A DNA stretch of 10,518 bases from Bacteroidota bacterium (GTDB lineage Bacteria; Bacteroidota; Ignavibacteria; UBA10030; UBA8401), in NCBI GenBank assembly GCA_023229405.1, contig JALNZH010000107.1:1-10518 (forward strand), read 5' to 3'. The stretch's first letter is position 1, and every line of letters starts with the position of its first letter. A model generated the notes under the pieces. The model searched no databases. It saw only the letters and a list, made by a program, of their open reading frames with translations, and was not told the origin of the DNA. Positions 1 through 7,160 of this stretch are shown piece by piece. The position numbers and the translations under genes are program-made.

Positions 1-1017
1 GGTCCAAAGAAAATTATTTCCCACCCCTTCTTTTTTTGTCAGCGCGGTAAACCGAGAATCGCGCAGCCGGTTTAACCCGCCTCCGCCAGTGCCAATCCAG
101 AGCGAACCTTCACGATCCTGACAGAGCGCCCAGACGACATCAGTTGTTAAACCGTCCACGCTCGTCAGTGTTTCAAACCGGCCGTTCAGATAACGCGATA
201 ATCCTCCTCCGCTGCTGCCGATCCAAACGCTGCCGTTGCGGTCTTCAAATAAAATGCGGATAACGTTGCTTTGCAGACCGTCTTGAGTAGTGAATGTAGA
301 GAAGACACCGTTCCGGTAACGTGTGATTCCGCCGCCGCCGGTGCCAATCCAAATATTCCCGAATCGGTCTTCAATAATGGAACGGACAATATTATGTTTC
401 AAAAATCCGGAAGTGGTGTCGATCTGTTCAACAAAAGAAGAGGTTTTACGTCGTGCTCCCCGATCCGTTCCGATCCAGATTTCGCCGTCACTGGTTTCTG
501 TAATACACCAAACTGCAGAATTAACGACATCAAATTCGATGGAGCGGTTCAGAAATTTTGTACCGTCAAAAGAAAAAATTCCGGACTGTGTTCCGAACAA
601 TAGTGTTCCGTCGTGCAGTTCGGTGATGGCGCTGAGAATTCCCAGCGGAAGCGAAGGATCGAGCGGTATGCGGGAGAAGATTTCGTCAGTATAAGAATAG
701 AGCCCGTTCGTTGTGCCGATCCACATCCGTTTTTGCGAATCCTGAAACAGACTGCGCGGTTGTGAACCGTTTAATGCGGTTTCGTAATTTTTGAATGTAA
801 CTCCGTCGAACCGGTAGAGCTCTGCATAGGTAGCAAGCCACAGATATCCGTTCGCAGACTGAGCAAGCGCAATAATAGAGTTATGCTTCAATCCTTGCAC
901 TTCCTGCCACGTATCAAGATGATACTGCGTAACACGCTTTGCCGTTGAAAGTCCCGTTGGCTGCTGCGCGGAGAGTGGACCACTCAACAATAGCAATATG
1001 GCCAAAACGATGAACAA
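1..1017 (-). CDS. Two-component-regulator propeller protein, N-terminal part (partial)
   Basis: This is an open frame of 339 codons that runs off the left edge. After a hydrophobic signal peptide (FIVLAILLLLSGPLSA, likely cleaved before QQ) come seven beta-propeller blades of the Reg_prop type. Their signatures are YLWLAT (about residue 58), MWIGT, LLFGT, IWIGT, IWIGT, VWIGS and LWIGT (about 306), most followed by G-rich turns and an aromatic such as RYxNGxF. Seven blades would complete one propeller. In this family a second propeller, a Y_Y_Y domain, a membrane helix and a histidine kinase or GGDEF output usually follow; those parts lie outside the window. The likely role is periplasmic sensing of a ligand, often a glycan. 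There is no in-frame ATG. I chose TTG at 1017 because it directly precedes the signal peptide and lies 5 bases after a run of six G. TTG at 1047 is the alternative and would add an Arg before the hydrophobic core. The family call is secure; the start is not. Confidence 0.88.
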   Translation of the reverse strand, partial: MFIVLAILLLLSGPLSAQQPTGLSTAKRVTQYHLDTWQEVQGLKHNSIIALAQSANGYLWLATYAELYRFDGVTFKNYETALNGSQPRSLFQDSQKRMWIGTTNGLYSYTDEIFSRIPLDPSLPLGILSAITELHDGTLLFGTQSGIFSFDGTKFLNRSIEFDVVNSAVWCITETSDGEIWIGTDRGARRKTSSFVEQIDTTSGFLKHNIVRSIIEDRFGNIWIGTGGGGITRYRNGVFSTFTTQDGLQSNVIRILFEDRNGSVWIGSSGGGLSRYLNGRFETLTSVDGLTTDVVWALCQDREGSLWIGTGGGGLNRLRDSRFTALTKKEGVGNNFLWT

Positions 1018-1111
1018 ACGATTCCCCCCGGATTCAGAATTGCACAATAATGTTCGGCATGATAGAAAATAACTAGTTGAAAAACAGTGCGCTAGGATAC
1101 ATTCTGACGCA

Positions 1112-1123
1112 ACAAGCGCTTGT
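1112..1123. promoter_or_regulatory. 12-bp perfect palindrome, LacI-family-like operator
   Basis: ACAAGCGCTTGT is a perfect 6+6 palindrome with a central CG. The core AAGCGCTT is typical of LacI/GalR-family operators (compare cre-type sites). It lies about 20-30 bases downstream of the predicted transcription start of the propeller gene, a position where a bound repressor could block elongation or initiation. No regulator gene is in the window, so the assignment rests on the motif alone. Confidence 0.35.
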
Positions 1124-1148
1124 ACAATAACATCAGCGTTCCTGTTTG

Positions 1149-1179
1149 CAAAGATAGTGAGGCGCATTAAGATTTACAA
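1149..1179 (-). promoter_or_regulatory. Candidate Bacteroidota-type promoter of the propeller gene
   Basis: On the minus strand TTG (1179-1177) is followed after 20 bases by TATCTTTG (1156-1149), which fits the TAnnTTTG -7 element of Bacteroidota. Transcription would start near 1142, leaving a leader of about 125 bases before the TTG start at 1017. The match is short and could be chance. Confidence 0.35.
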
Positions 1180-1256
1180 CGACAATACCAAAGTGAACAG
1201 AAGAAAAAGAGATATTCATTTATTTTTTCTATGATCCGTTGAAAGCTGACACACCA

Positions 1257-1865
1257 TCACCATTGAAGATGGAACCACGCCTTGATATCCATCAAACAAT
1301 TTTCATTGATCTGATGCGCCATGCGGTATTCGTTGTATGTTACTTTTGCGGTTGAACCTTCCAGCAGCGCTTTTGTGCGGCGTGCTTCCGCAACAGGAAT
1401 GATCGGATCGTTGATACCGTGAGAGATAAAAAAATGCAGATCGTGCAGTTCATTGAGTTTATATTCAGATTCAATTTGTTCGGGAGCGAATCCGCTCAGC
1501 GCGAGAATACCGGCACAGAGTTTCGGCTGCGTGAGCACAATAGAATACGACATGATCGCTCCCATGCTGAAGCCGAGCAGATAGAGTTTATTTGTTTTGA
1601 TGGATTGAATGAACGTGAGAATTTCGTTCCTGCTGCGATTGAATCCTTCTAGATTCACCGAACCATCTTCATGCAGATCGAACCACGAGTATCCGCCCCA
1701 GTCGAATTCATATGGCGCGCGGAGTGAGTAGATCTCCAGCCGCGGATCGAGAGAGTTTTTTAGTCCGAACAAGTCGTGTTCGTCCGATCCCCGTCCATGC
1801 AGCATGATGAGCGTGGTTTTTGTTTCGGATGATTGAGTTGGTGATTGGTGGATGGATTGGAGCAT
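1257..1865 (-). CDS. Phospholipase/carboxylesterase-family alpha/beta-hydrolase
   Basis: This 202-residue protein belongs to the small serine esterase group Abhydrolase_2 (YpfH/acyl-protein thioesterase-like). An oxyanion-hole segment LHGRGSDEHDL lies at residues 22-32. The nucleophile is Ser100 in GFSMG, the acid is Asp153 in HGINDPIIP and the base is His184 in AHQI, so the triad is complete. The length is close to the usual 200-220 residues. There is no signal peptide, so it is cytoplasmic; the natural ester substrate cannot be read from sequence. The frame stays open upstream to 2048, but that part overlaps the end of glsA. The ATG at 1865 lies shortly before the first family-like residues and is the best start, although no clear Shine-Dalgarno precedes it. 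It follows glsA by 89 bases on the same strand and may be co-transcribed with it. Confidence 0.88.
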   Translation of the reverse strand: MLQSIHQSPTQSSETKTTLIMLHGRGSDEHDLFGLKNSLDPRLEIYSLRAPYEFDWGGYSWFDLHEDGSVNLEGFNRSRNEILTFIQSIKTNKLYLLGFSMGAIMSYSIVLTQPKLCAGILALSGFAPEQIESEYKLNELHDLHFFISHGINDPIIPVAEARRTKALLEGSTAKVTYNEYRMAHQINENCLMDIKAWFHLQW

Positions 1866-1954
1866 GTTTTTCAAAAAACTGTTTTTGGATCCGCGACCTG
1901 TATGGTTGCGCCTTATGTGAATCTGCGCGACGGTAAAGGTCACGCATACAAACC

Positions 1955-2875
1955 CTAAAAGATCGAAGAACCTAGTTTCGTTGTCAACAGTTCCAGCGCC
2001 TTCATACCCATCACGGAATTTCCTTTGGGATTCAGCCGAGGGCTCCACGTTGCGACTGCGTATTTGTGGGGATGAAGCGCAACAATTCCGCCGCCGACAC
2101 CGCTCTTCCCGGGAAGTCCGACGGTGAAAGAAAATTCACCTGCTTCATCATAAAATCCACAGGTTTGCATCACCGCATTTAGGCGTTTTGTTTGGCTTTT
2201 AGTAAGGAGCGCTTCATCGTTTCCCGGATGCTTGCCGTGATTGGCGAACAACAGAAACGCCGTTGCGAGATCCTTGCATGACATTTCGATGGAACAAATA
2301 TGGAAATAGAGATCGAGCACTTCGTCCACATCGTGCTGAATGTTGCCGAATGACTTCAAAAAATTCGCAAGAGCGGCGTTGCGGAAACCGAATTCTTTTT
2401 CCGACGCAGCAACCCGTTCGTTGAACATAATCTTTTTATTGTGCGCCAGCATTCTGACGAAATCCAGCATCTCATTCTTCGGCTTTTTCAGTTGTCCGAT
2501 CAGCATGTCGCAAACCACCATCGCGCCGGCGTTGATGAGCGGATTGCGCGGAATTCCCCGCTCGTATTCCAGCTGCACCAGCGAATTGAATGAACTGCCG
2601 GATGGTTCCACGCCGACACGCTTGAAGATTTTTTCTCCTACCAGCGACACGACGAGCGCGAGTGCGAACACCTTGGAAATACTTTGGATGGAAAAATTCT
2701 CATTGCTGTTGCCCACCGCATGATCGTGACCTTCAATTGACCGCAGGTGCATGCCAAATCTATTCGGAGAAATTGTTGCAAGTTCGGGAATATAGTTTGC
2801 CACCGCACCGTCGTTTTGCAGCGGTAGTACTTCGTTACGAATAGAGTCGAGGATGGATTGATAATGATGGGACAT
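1955..2875 (-). CDS. glsA: Glutaminase A
   Basis: This enzyme hydrolyses L-glutamine to L-glutamate and ammonia in the cytoplasm. The 306-residue protein matches the serine-dependent beta-lactamase-fold glutaminases along its full length (E. coli GlsB is about 308). Visible motifs are FSIQSISK at 61-68 with the S65-x-x-K68 catalytic pair, PSGSSFNSLVQLE at 91-103, GIPRNPLINAGA at 108-119, the SFGNIQHDV stretch at 175-183 and the KSGVGGGIVA motif at 257-266. No STAS or ankyrin extension is present, so it is the short bacterial form. The frame can be extended to a TTG at 2908, but ATG at 2875 gives the family length and alignment. There is no evident Shine-Dalgarno. The esterase follows downstream and marC lies 122 bases upstream on the same strand. 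Confidence 0.96.
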   Translation of the reverse strand: MSHHYQSILDSIRNEVLPLQNDGAVANYIPELATISPNRFGMHLRSIEGHDHAVGNSNENFSIQSISKVFALALVVSLVGEKIFKRVGVEPSGSSFNSLVQLEYERGIPRNPLINAGAMVVCDMLIGQLKKPKNEMLDFVRMLAHNKKIMFNERVAASEKEFGFRNAALANFLKSFGNIQHDVDEVLDLYFHICSIEMSCKDLATAFLLFANHGKHPGNDEALLTKSQTKRLNAVMQTCGFYDEAGEFSFTVGLPGKSGVGGGIVALHPHKYAVATWSPRLNPKGNSVMGMKALELLTTKLGSSIF

Positions 2876-2997
2876 AGAATGCGGTGTTAGTATTCGATGC
2901 TTAATCAACGGAAATATTGCTGAGATATTTCTTAAAAATAAAAATTCTTGTCATGCTTTTTAACAGAAAAGGATGGCTAATGATTAATACCAAAAAA

Positions 2998-3594
2998 TCA
3001 CTTTAAAATATTTTGCACACCCACACGGATCATCATCACAGCTATCGCCACAAGAAAGAGTGCTGCAACTTTTGCAAACGCTTTCGAGCCACCCTCGCCC
3101 ATCACTTTCATCACGAGATCCGAATGACGGAATGTAAGCCACACAATGAGCAGATTCAGTGTTAGTGAAACCATGGAAATCCAGTACCCGTATGCATCAA
3201 CGATAATGATAATCGCCGTGAGCGCGCCTGGACCCATTACCAACGGAATACCGATCGGCACCACACCGACCGAAGCGCCGGAATCCTTCTTCTCGTTGCT
3301 GGAAAAAAGCAAATCGGTCACGCCCAGCACCAGCAGTACGATTCCCCCGCCGATACGGAAATCATTTTCCGTGATACCAAGAAATTTGAAAATCACTTTT
3401 CCCATTACCAGAAACACCAGTGCGACGGCTGCCGAGGTGAGTGTTGCTTCAATAATCAGTTTCCGGCGCGATTTGAGCGTCATTCCCTGCGTCAGCGATA
3501 GGAAAATAGGCACGAGTCCCGGCACATCGATCGCCACAAAAAGCGGAATGAACGCCATGATCACGTCATTGAGTATGTTGAAAACTTCTTTCAT
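2998..3594 (-). CDS. MarC-family integral membrane protein
   Basis: This 198-residue, very hydrophobic protein has about six membrane segments, as is usual for MarC/UPF0056 proteins (about 200 residues). The N-terminal segment carries FIPLFVAIDVPGLVPIFLSL, matching the family pattern of an acidic residue followed by P-G-x-x-P in the first helices. A second, internally similar half contains GVVPIGIPLVMGPGALTAII, the family's P-L-x-x-G-P-G motif. The physiological role of the family is unsettled: E. coli MarC was once linked to multidrug resistance and later was not, and an archaeal relative was reported as an amino-acid transporter. The charged loop SSNEKKDSGAS separates the halves. ATG at 3594 gives the family N-terminus. 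An intergenic palindromic repeat lies about 117 bases upstream. Confidence 0.92.
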   Translation of the reverse strand: MKEVFNILNDVIMAFIPLFVAIDVPGLVPIFLSLTQGMTLKSRRKLIIEATLTSAAVALVFLVMGKVIFKFLGITENDFRIGGGIVLLVLGVTDLLFSSNEKKDSGASVGVVPIGIPLVMGPGALTAIIIIVDAYGYWISMVSLTLNLLIVWLTFRHSDLVMKVMGEGGSKAFAKVAALFLVAIAVMMIRVGVQNILK

Positions 3595-3710
3595 TCAGAA
3601 AACATCTATAGGTCCATCCTATCTGATGATAAGCTGGTATTTCCGTTAAACCAAAAAGAGTATATATGCACAAACAAGAATGTTTGGTTCATCAAGTGCA
3701 AAGTAATTTT

Positions 3711-3800
3711 AAGAACATCTGAAAAATAGATAGTCCTTTGTCATTCTTCGCTTCGCCCTACTCCTCGGAATGACATTGAGATGAGATTTTTCAGATGTCT
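3711..3800. repeat. Palindromic intergenic repeat, copy 1 (about 90 bp)
   Basis: The element has a 13-bp perfect outer inverted repeat (ACATCTGAAAAAT at 3715-3727 with ATTTTTCAGATGT at 3786-3798). An inner 8-bp inverted repeat pairs TGTCATTC (3739-3746) with GAATGACA (3768-3775). It ends directly at the stop codon of the small gene at 3801 and sits upstream of marC. Both ends recur in the element at 6957-7154, so it is a dispersed element rather than a private hairpin. It could weaken read-through from the uppP-dedA cassette into marC, but it lacks a clean U-tract. Confidence 0.75.
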
Positions 3801-4058
3801 TTATAATAATCTGGCTTTTAAAGCCGCCTCTATAATCGCAACTGCTTCATTTTCTGGAATTAAAATGCGGGCGCCAGATTGTTTTACAGCAACGGCGACC
3901 GATCCTTTTTTTTCTTTCAGATAATTCCAGAGATGATATCCCAGGCGGTTTTGATCGTTTGGTTCTTTCGTCGGTATCTCTTTGACGCTGTCGTAGGCAA
4001 TCTTTTCCAGTGAGGAGGGATCGGATTGTTTGACGGGGGCAGGTGCAATAGTGGACAT
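3801..4058 (-). CDS. Small hypothetical protein (85 aa)
   Basis: I do not recognise this family. The predicted product is soluble and has no signal peptide or membrane segment. Its first 30 or so residues are rich in Pro, Ser and charged residues and look flexible. The middle, GYHLWNYLKEKKGSVAVAVKQSG, followed by ARILIPENEAVAIIEAALKARLL, suggests helix, strand, strand, helix. The start at 4058 is well supported: the ATG is preceded by AAAGGAA at a normal distance, whereas the longer reading to 4097 has no such site. It follows the DUF4032 gene by 51 bases on the same strand and is probably the last gene of that unit. A role as partner or regulator of the kinase-like neighbour is a guess from position. 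The clear Shine-Dalgarno and compact fold-like pattern argue that it is a real gene. Confidence 0.68.
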   Translation of the reverse strand: MSTIAPAPVKQSDPSSLEKIAYDSVKEIPTKEPNDQNRLGYHLWNYLKEKKGSVAVAVKQSGARILIPENEAVAIIEAALKARLL

Positions 4059-4109
4059 AATAATTTCCTTTGGATGCGATTGATTGAACGGGAACAATAT
4101 ACTGAACGC

Positions 4110-5393
4110 TTACTTGAGAAGCATCGACTCTTTCAATCCGAGAATCTTTAACATATTTCCTGCGAGCTTTTCCAGCAATGAGAGATGACGCTCCTCTGCT
4201 CCGAAGCGTTCCGCGTAATCCCGCATTGCTGCGACCATGCCGATATCATTTCCGACCTGTTGGCTCAAATAATATTTGTTGTTCATAATTTCGATATACA
4301 GTTCCGCCGCCGTCTTTCCTTTGAACAATTCCGGAATGTGTTCAGCCCGGAACAGTTCGCAAATCGGCACAAAGATCGTCTTGTACCAATCCCCGGTGGC
4401 TTCTGCCAGCGTGTATTCACGCTGCGCCCGTTCGCTGAGATACCATTTGTGTTCTTCGATGTGCTTCAGAAACTGATCGACATACGCCGGATTGGAGATG
4501 CTGCCGAGAAACTTGTCGATGTTGAACGATGTTTGTTGTTCGAATTTCTTTTTTTTTCTTTCCACGTTATAAAGGAGATCATAACGTTCTCTCATGTAGA
4601 GTTTGTCCTCTTCCGTACCAACAGCGTCCCTAACAACGCCACTGGCCAGCAGATCTTCGTTAATCCAATCCATCGACTCAAAGAAAAAATTCAGATCCGC
4701 TTCGCGCATGGATTTGGAAAGACGCGGACGAATCTCCACCGTCTCCGCATCAGATAAATAAGCGATCAGAATTGTTTGCATTCCCAAAAACGGAACTTCA
4801 CGTTTTTCAAATTTGATGAGTGTGTTGGCCAGCGATGCATCGCCCCAATAGACTCCGTTGCTGTGCAGCTGCACAAACAATCGGACGATGGCATCCCAGA
4901 TTTTTCTCCGATTTTCCCTTCGGAAGTTTCGTGAATAGAGAAATGAATCCGGCAGTACTTTGTGCACCAGCACGGTCACAGTGTGGGCGATGAAATTCTC
5001 TTCATACTGCACGCCAATCGGCGTATTGACGGGTATTGGATCTTCTTCACGCACGACAAATCCTGCCGGAACCAGTGTGTGTATGCCGCGGAGCAGCAGT
5101 TGTTCGTAATGGTCAATCTCTTTTTTAGAGATCTCCTCGCTAATTTCTTTAATGCCGAACGAGAAGCGCCCCGCCTTCACAAAGATGACCATGTGACGCG
5201 AAATCCCCCGCTTAATGTTGAGGATGCTTACTCCATGGTACTGCCAATCCGAAATCGGCACACTCCACGGAAGTTTTCGCAGTTCAGCTTTAAAAAGCGG
5301 ATCGACATGAAAACGGATATTTGGTGGGTGTTGTTTCACATTGCAAGATAAGAATAATTTTGTGCGATAGGTAGGAACGGTAGAATTGTCCAT
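4110..5393 (-). CDS. DUF4032 / LPS-kinase-like protein
   Basis: This 427-residue cytoplasmic protein has a kinase-like fold. LPWSVPISDW at 41-50 and RGISRHMVIFVKAG at 62-75 match the N-terminal region of DUF4032 proteins, which are related to lipopolysaccharide (Kdo) kinases. Candidate catalytic residues are Lys82 in GIKEISEE (ATP lysine), Asp185 in HSNGVYWGDASLANTLI (catalytic loop, with Asn190) and Asp215 in YLSDAET (the DFG equivalent, metal binding). All are present, so it may well be active. The C-terminal half (about 250-427) is charged and mostly helical, corresponding to the DUF4032 portion. No substrate is known to me. It lies 45 bases downstream of a DedA gene and two genes after uppP, which raises the possibility of a polyprenyl or envelope-sugar substrate; that is inference. 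ATG at 5393 is the only good early start. Confidence 0.8.
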   Translation of the reverse strand: MDNSTVPTYRTKLFLSCNVKQHPPNIRFHVDPLFKAELRKLPWSVPISDWQYHGVSILNIKRGISRHMVIFVKAGRFSFGIKEISEEISKKEIDHYEQLLLRGIHTLVPAGFVVREEDPIPVNTPIGVQYEENFIAHTVTVLVHKVLPDSFLYSRNFRRENRRKIWDAIVRLFVQLHSNGVYWGDASLANTLIKFEKREVPFLGMQTILIAYLSDAETVEIRPRLSKSMREADLNFFFESMDWINEDLLASGVVRDAVGTEEDKLYMRERYDLLYNVERKKKKFEQQTSFNIDKFLGSISNPAYVDQFLKHIEEHKWYLSERAQREYTLAEATGDWYKTIFVPICELFRAEHIPELFKGKTAAELYIEIMNNKYYLSQQVGNDIGMVAAMRDYAERFGAEERHLSLLEKLAGNMLKILGLKESMLLK

Positions 5394-5438
5394 CGCGCAT
5401 TATATTGCGACGGACAATAATTTCGAAGAAACAGTCTG

Positions 5439-6062
5439 CTATTTTTTTTCGTATTTTACTTGCAGATATTTGATGATGCCCGGAAGAATCGACAAAAAGA
5501 CGATTGCAATAATGACAATCTCAAGATGTTTCACAATAGCAGGAAACGCAGTGCCGAGAAAATATCCCGCCAACGTCATGCTGAGCACCCATGTTACCCC
5601 GCCGATGATGTTATAGGTTGCAAATTTGGCGTAGGACATTTCCGCGATTCCTGCAACAACCGGAGCAAACGTGCGTGCAAACGGCATCCACCGCGCTGCA
5701 ACAATGGTGAAGGGACCATATTTTTCGTAAAACTCTTTTGTTGCAATCAGATGTTGTTTCTTAAAAAACCGCGAATCTTCTTTTGCGTACAACGCATGTC
5801 CACCGGTTTTACCGATATAATATCCCGTTGCGTCGCCGGTCACGGCTGCAACAATTAACAGGAGATTCAATTCATAGATGTTGAATAATCCCTGTGCCGC
5901 AAAAAGTCCTGCAGTGAACAGCATTGAATCTCCGGGAAGAAAAAATCCGACCAATAATCCCGTCTCAGAGAAAACGATGATAAACAGTCCAATATATCCC
6001 GCCCATGCTACAAGCGCCTGAATGTCTCTCAGTTTGTCAAAAAATTCTACAATTAATTCCAT
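5439..6062 (-). CDS. DedA-family (VTT domain) membrane protein
   Basis: This 207-residue polytopic inner-membrane protein belongs to the DedA/SNARE-associated family. The N-terminal re-entrant motif FSETGLLVGFFLPGDSMLF (from residue 31) contains the conserved Glu and PGD. The second motif RWMPFARTFAPVVAGIAEM has the family F/R-x-x-P and R-T-x-x-P-x-x-A-G features. Members of this family (UptA/DedA) have been shown to return undecaprenyl phosphate across the cytoplasmic membrane, and others act in membrane homeostasis and proton-dependent drug tolerance. Here it starts only 27 bases after the uppP stop, so the phosphatase that makes undecaprenyl phosphate and its probable flippase appear co-transcribed. 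That neighbourhood supports the flippase reading. The length is typical and ATG at 6062 begins at the expected amphipathic helix. Confidence 0.92.
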   Translation of the reverse strand: MELIVEFFDKLRDIQALVAWAGYIGLFIIVFSETGLLVGFFLPGDSMLFTAGLFAAQGLFNIYELNLLLIVAAVTGDATGYYIGKTGGHALYAKEDSRFFKKQHLIATKEFYEKYGPFTIVAARWMPFARTFAPVVAGIAEMSYAKFATYNIIGGVTWVLSMTLAGYFLGTAFPAIVKHLEIVIIAIVFLSILPGIIKYLQVKYEKK

Positions 6063-6089
6063 TGAGTTATGATCCTGCGATAGTCAACG

Positions 6090-6941
6090 TTAGAGGGGCG
6101 ATAAAATACCGGCATTCAAAAGATATAACAATCCAACACCGACGAATATTCTATAGATGATAAATAGATATGTCGTGTGATTTTTTAAATAATTTAGAAG
6201 AAATGCAATCGATGCATATCCAACAATACCCGACACAATTGTAGAAACAATCAAATTGACCTGACCGGCGTTGGACGACAACAGCAGCTCCCGTTCTTTT
6301 ACCAATTCCAACACTCCCGCCGCGAAAACAGAAGGAAGCGCCAGAAGAAACGAAAAGCGTGCCGCTGTTTCACGGTTCATCCCGGAAAACAATCCGCCGG
6401 TGATGGTGGTTCCGGAACGTGAGGAACCGGGAATGAGTGCAACGGCTTGCCAGAAACCGACGGTGATGACCTCTTTCCAGGAGAGATCGTCCAGCGATTT
6501 CAGTTTTTCACCCCGCGCAACTCTTTTTTTGGTGTATGCTTCGGCAATCATCAGAAATACCGCAAGAACTATCAGCGATACGCCGATTACATAGAGGGAG
6601 CGGAAAGAGGTCTCGATCTGTTTTTTCAACAGCAATCCGAAGAAAACGATCGGAACAGTCCCCGCGGCGATCATCCAGCCGAGTTGCGCATCGCGATTGT
6701 GGAAGAAATTTCGCGTGACAATTCCTTTAATCACCGCCGATGAGATAGAAATGATGTCTTTTCTGAAATACACCAACACGGCAACCAGGGTCCCGAACTG
6801 GATCACTGCAGTGAATGCTGCGCCTGGATCGTTCCATCCCAACAGTGCGGGAATAATGCGCAGGTGTCCGGTACTGCTGATTGGAAGAAATTCCGTCAAT
6901 CCTTGGATAATACCGAGGATGATTGCTTGAATAATGTTCAT
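6090..6941 (-). CDS. uppP: Undecaprenyl-diphosphatase
   Basis: This integral membrane enzyme (BacA family) dephosphorylates undecaprenyl diphosphate to undecaprenyl phosphate, recycling the carrier lipid for peptidoglycan and other envelope polymers; excess confers bacitracin resistance. The 283-residue product carries both signatures: QGLTEFLPISSTGHL at 13-27 (Glu17, Ser23, His26 region) and PGSSRSGTTITGGLFSGMNR at 171-190 with the catalytic Arg175. About eight membrane segments are visible, and the length is near the 270-280 norm. The frame could start at TTG 6950, but ATG at 6941 (MNIIQAIILG) is the usual N-terminus. It is the first gene of the apparent uppP-dedA-DUF4032-small protein unit and is preceded by a 250-base leader that contains a palindromic repeat. 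Confidence 0.96.
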   Translation of the reverse strand: MNIIQAIILGIIQGLTEFLPISSTGHLRIIPALLGWNDPGAAFTAVIQFGTLVAVLVYFRKDIISISSAVIKGIVTRNFFHNRDAQLGWMIAAGTVPIVFFGLLLKKQIETSFRSLYVIGVSLIVLAVFLMIAEAYTKKRVARGEKLKSLDDLSWKEVITVGFWQAVALIPGSSRSGTTITGGLFSGMNRETAARFSFLLALPSVFAAGVLELVKERELLLSSNAGQVNLIVSTIVSGIVGYASIAFLLNYLKNHTTYLFIIYRIFVGVGLLYLLNAGILSPL

Positions 6942-6956
6942 AGATACCAAATAACC

Positions 6957-7154
6957 GAAACATCTAAAAAAAATAGATTATTCTTTGTCCCATTCTGAGC
7001 ACAGTCGCTTCGTTCAGTATAAACTTAGCGAAGAATCTTATTTTTCCATTTGAGTGAAAAAACGAGATTCCCCGCCAGCACCAATGGTGTCTCTTTGGGA
7101 CCGGCAGTGATGTGCTCTTCGGAATGATATTGAGATGAGATTTTTCAGATATCT
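6957..7154. repeat. Palindromic intergenic repeat, copy 2 (about 198 bp, expanded)
   Basis: The left end (AACATCT, A-run, TAGAT, TTCTTTGTC, CATTCTG) matches the left end of the repeat at 3711. The right end 7120-7154 matches 3766-3800 at 33 of 35 positions. The middle is about 110 bases longer than in copy 1. It holds the motif CATTCTGAGC...AGCGAAGAATCTTA, a form I recall as a common dispersed intergenic sequence in environmental bacterial genomes, and a separate TTTTTC...GAAAAA inverted repeat near 7040-7062. It lies in the uppP leader. A 72-codon TTG-initiated frame inside it (6964-7182, minus) looks like a by-product of the repeat. Confidence 0.7.
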
Positions 7155-7160
7155 CTACCA

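Noticed and set aside
271..694. Plus-strand open frames opposite the propeller gene
   Set aside because: They are shadows of the propeller repeats; the opposite frame has the WIGT blade pattern and signal peptide.
1866..2048. N-terminal extension of the esterase frame into glsA
   Set aside because: It overlaps the glsA 3' end in another frame and has no similarity to the hydrolase family; the ATG at 1865 gives the normal length.
3699..3706. Bacteroidota-type -7 box upstream of marC
   Set aside because: The minus strand reads TTACTTTG rather than TAnnTTTG, and no TTG lies at 19-21 bases upstream.
4185..4757. 190-codon plus-strand frame opposite the DUF4032 gene
   Set aside because: Antisense shadow; the kinase-like motifs are on the minus strand and this frame has no recognisable domain.
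6957..7154. CRISPR or tandem repeat array
   Set aside because: Only single inverted-repeat ends are present; there are no regularly spaced direct repeats or spacers.
3711..7154. Composite transposon with the two palindromic elements as ends
   Set aside because: The enclosed genes are core envelope and unknown genes with no transposase, and the two elements differ greatly in length; dispersed intergenic repeats are a simpler reading.
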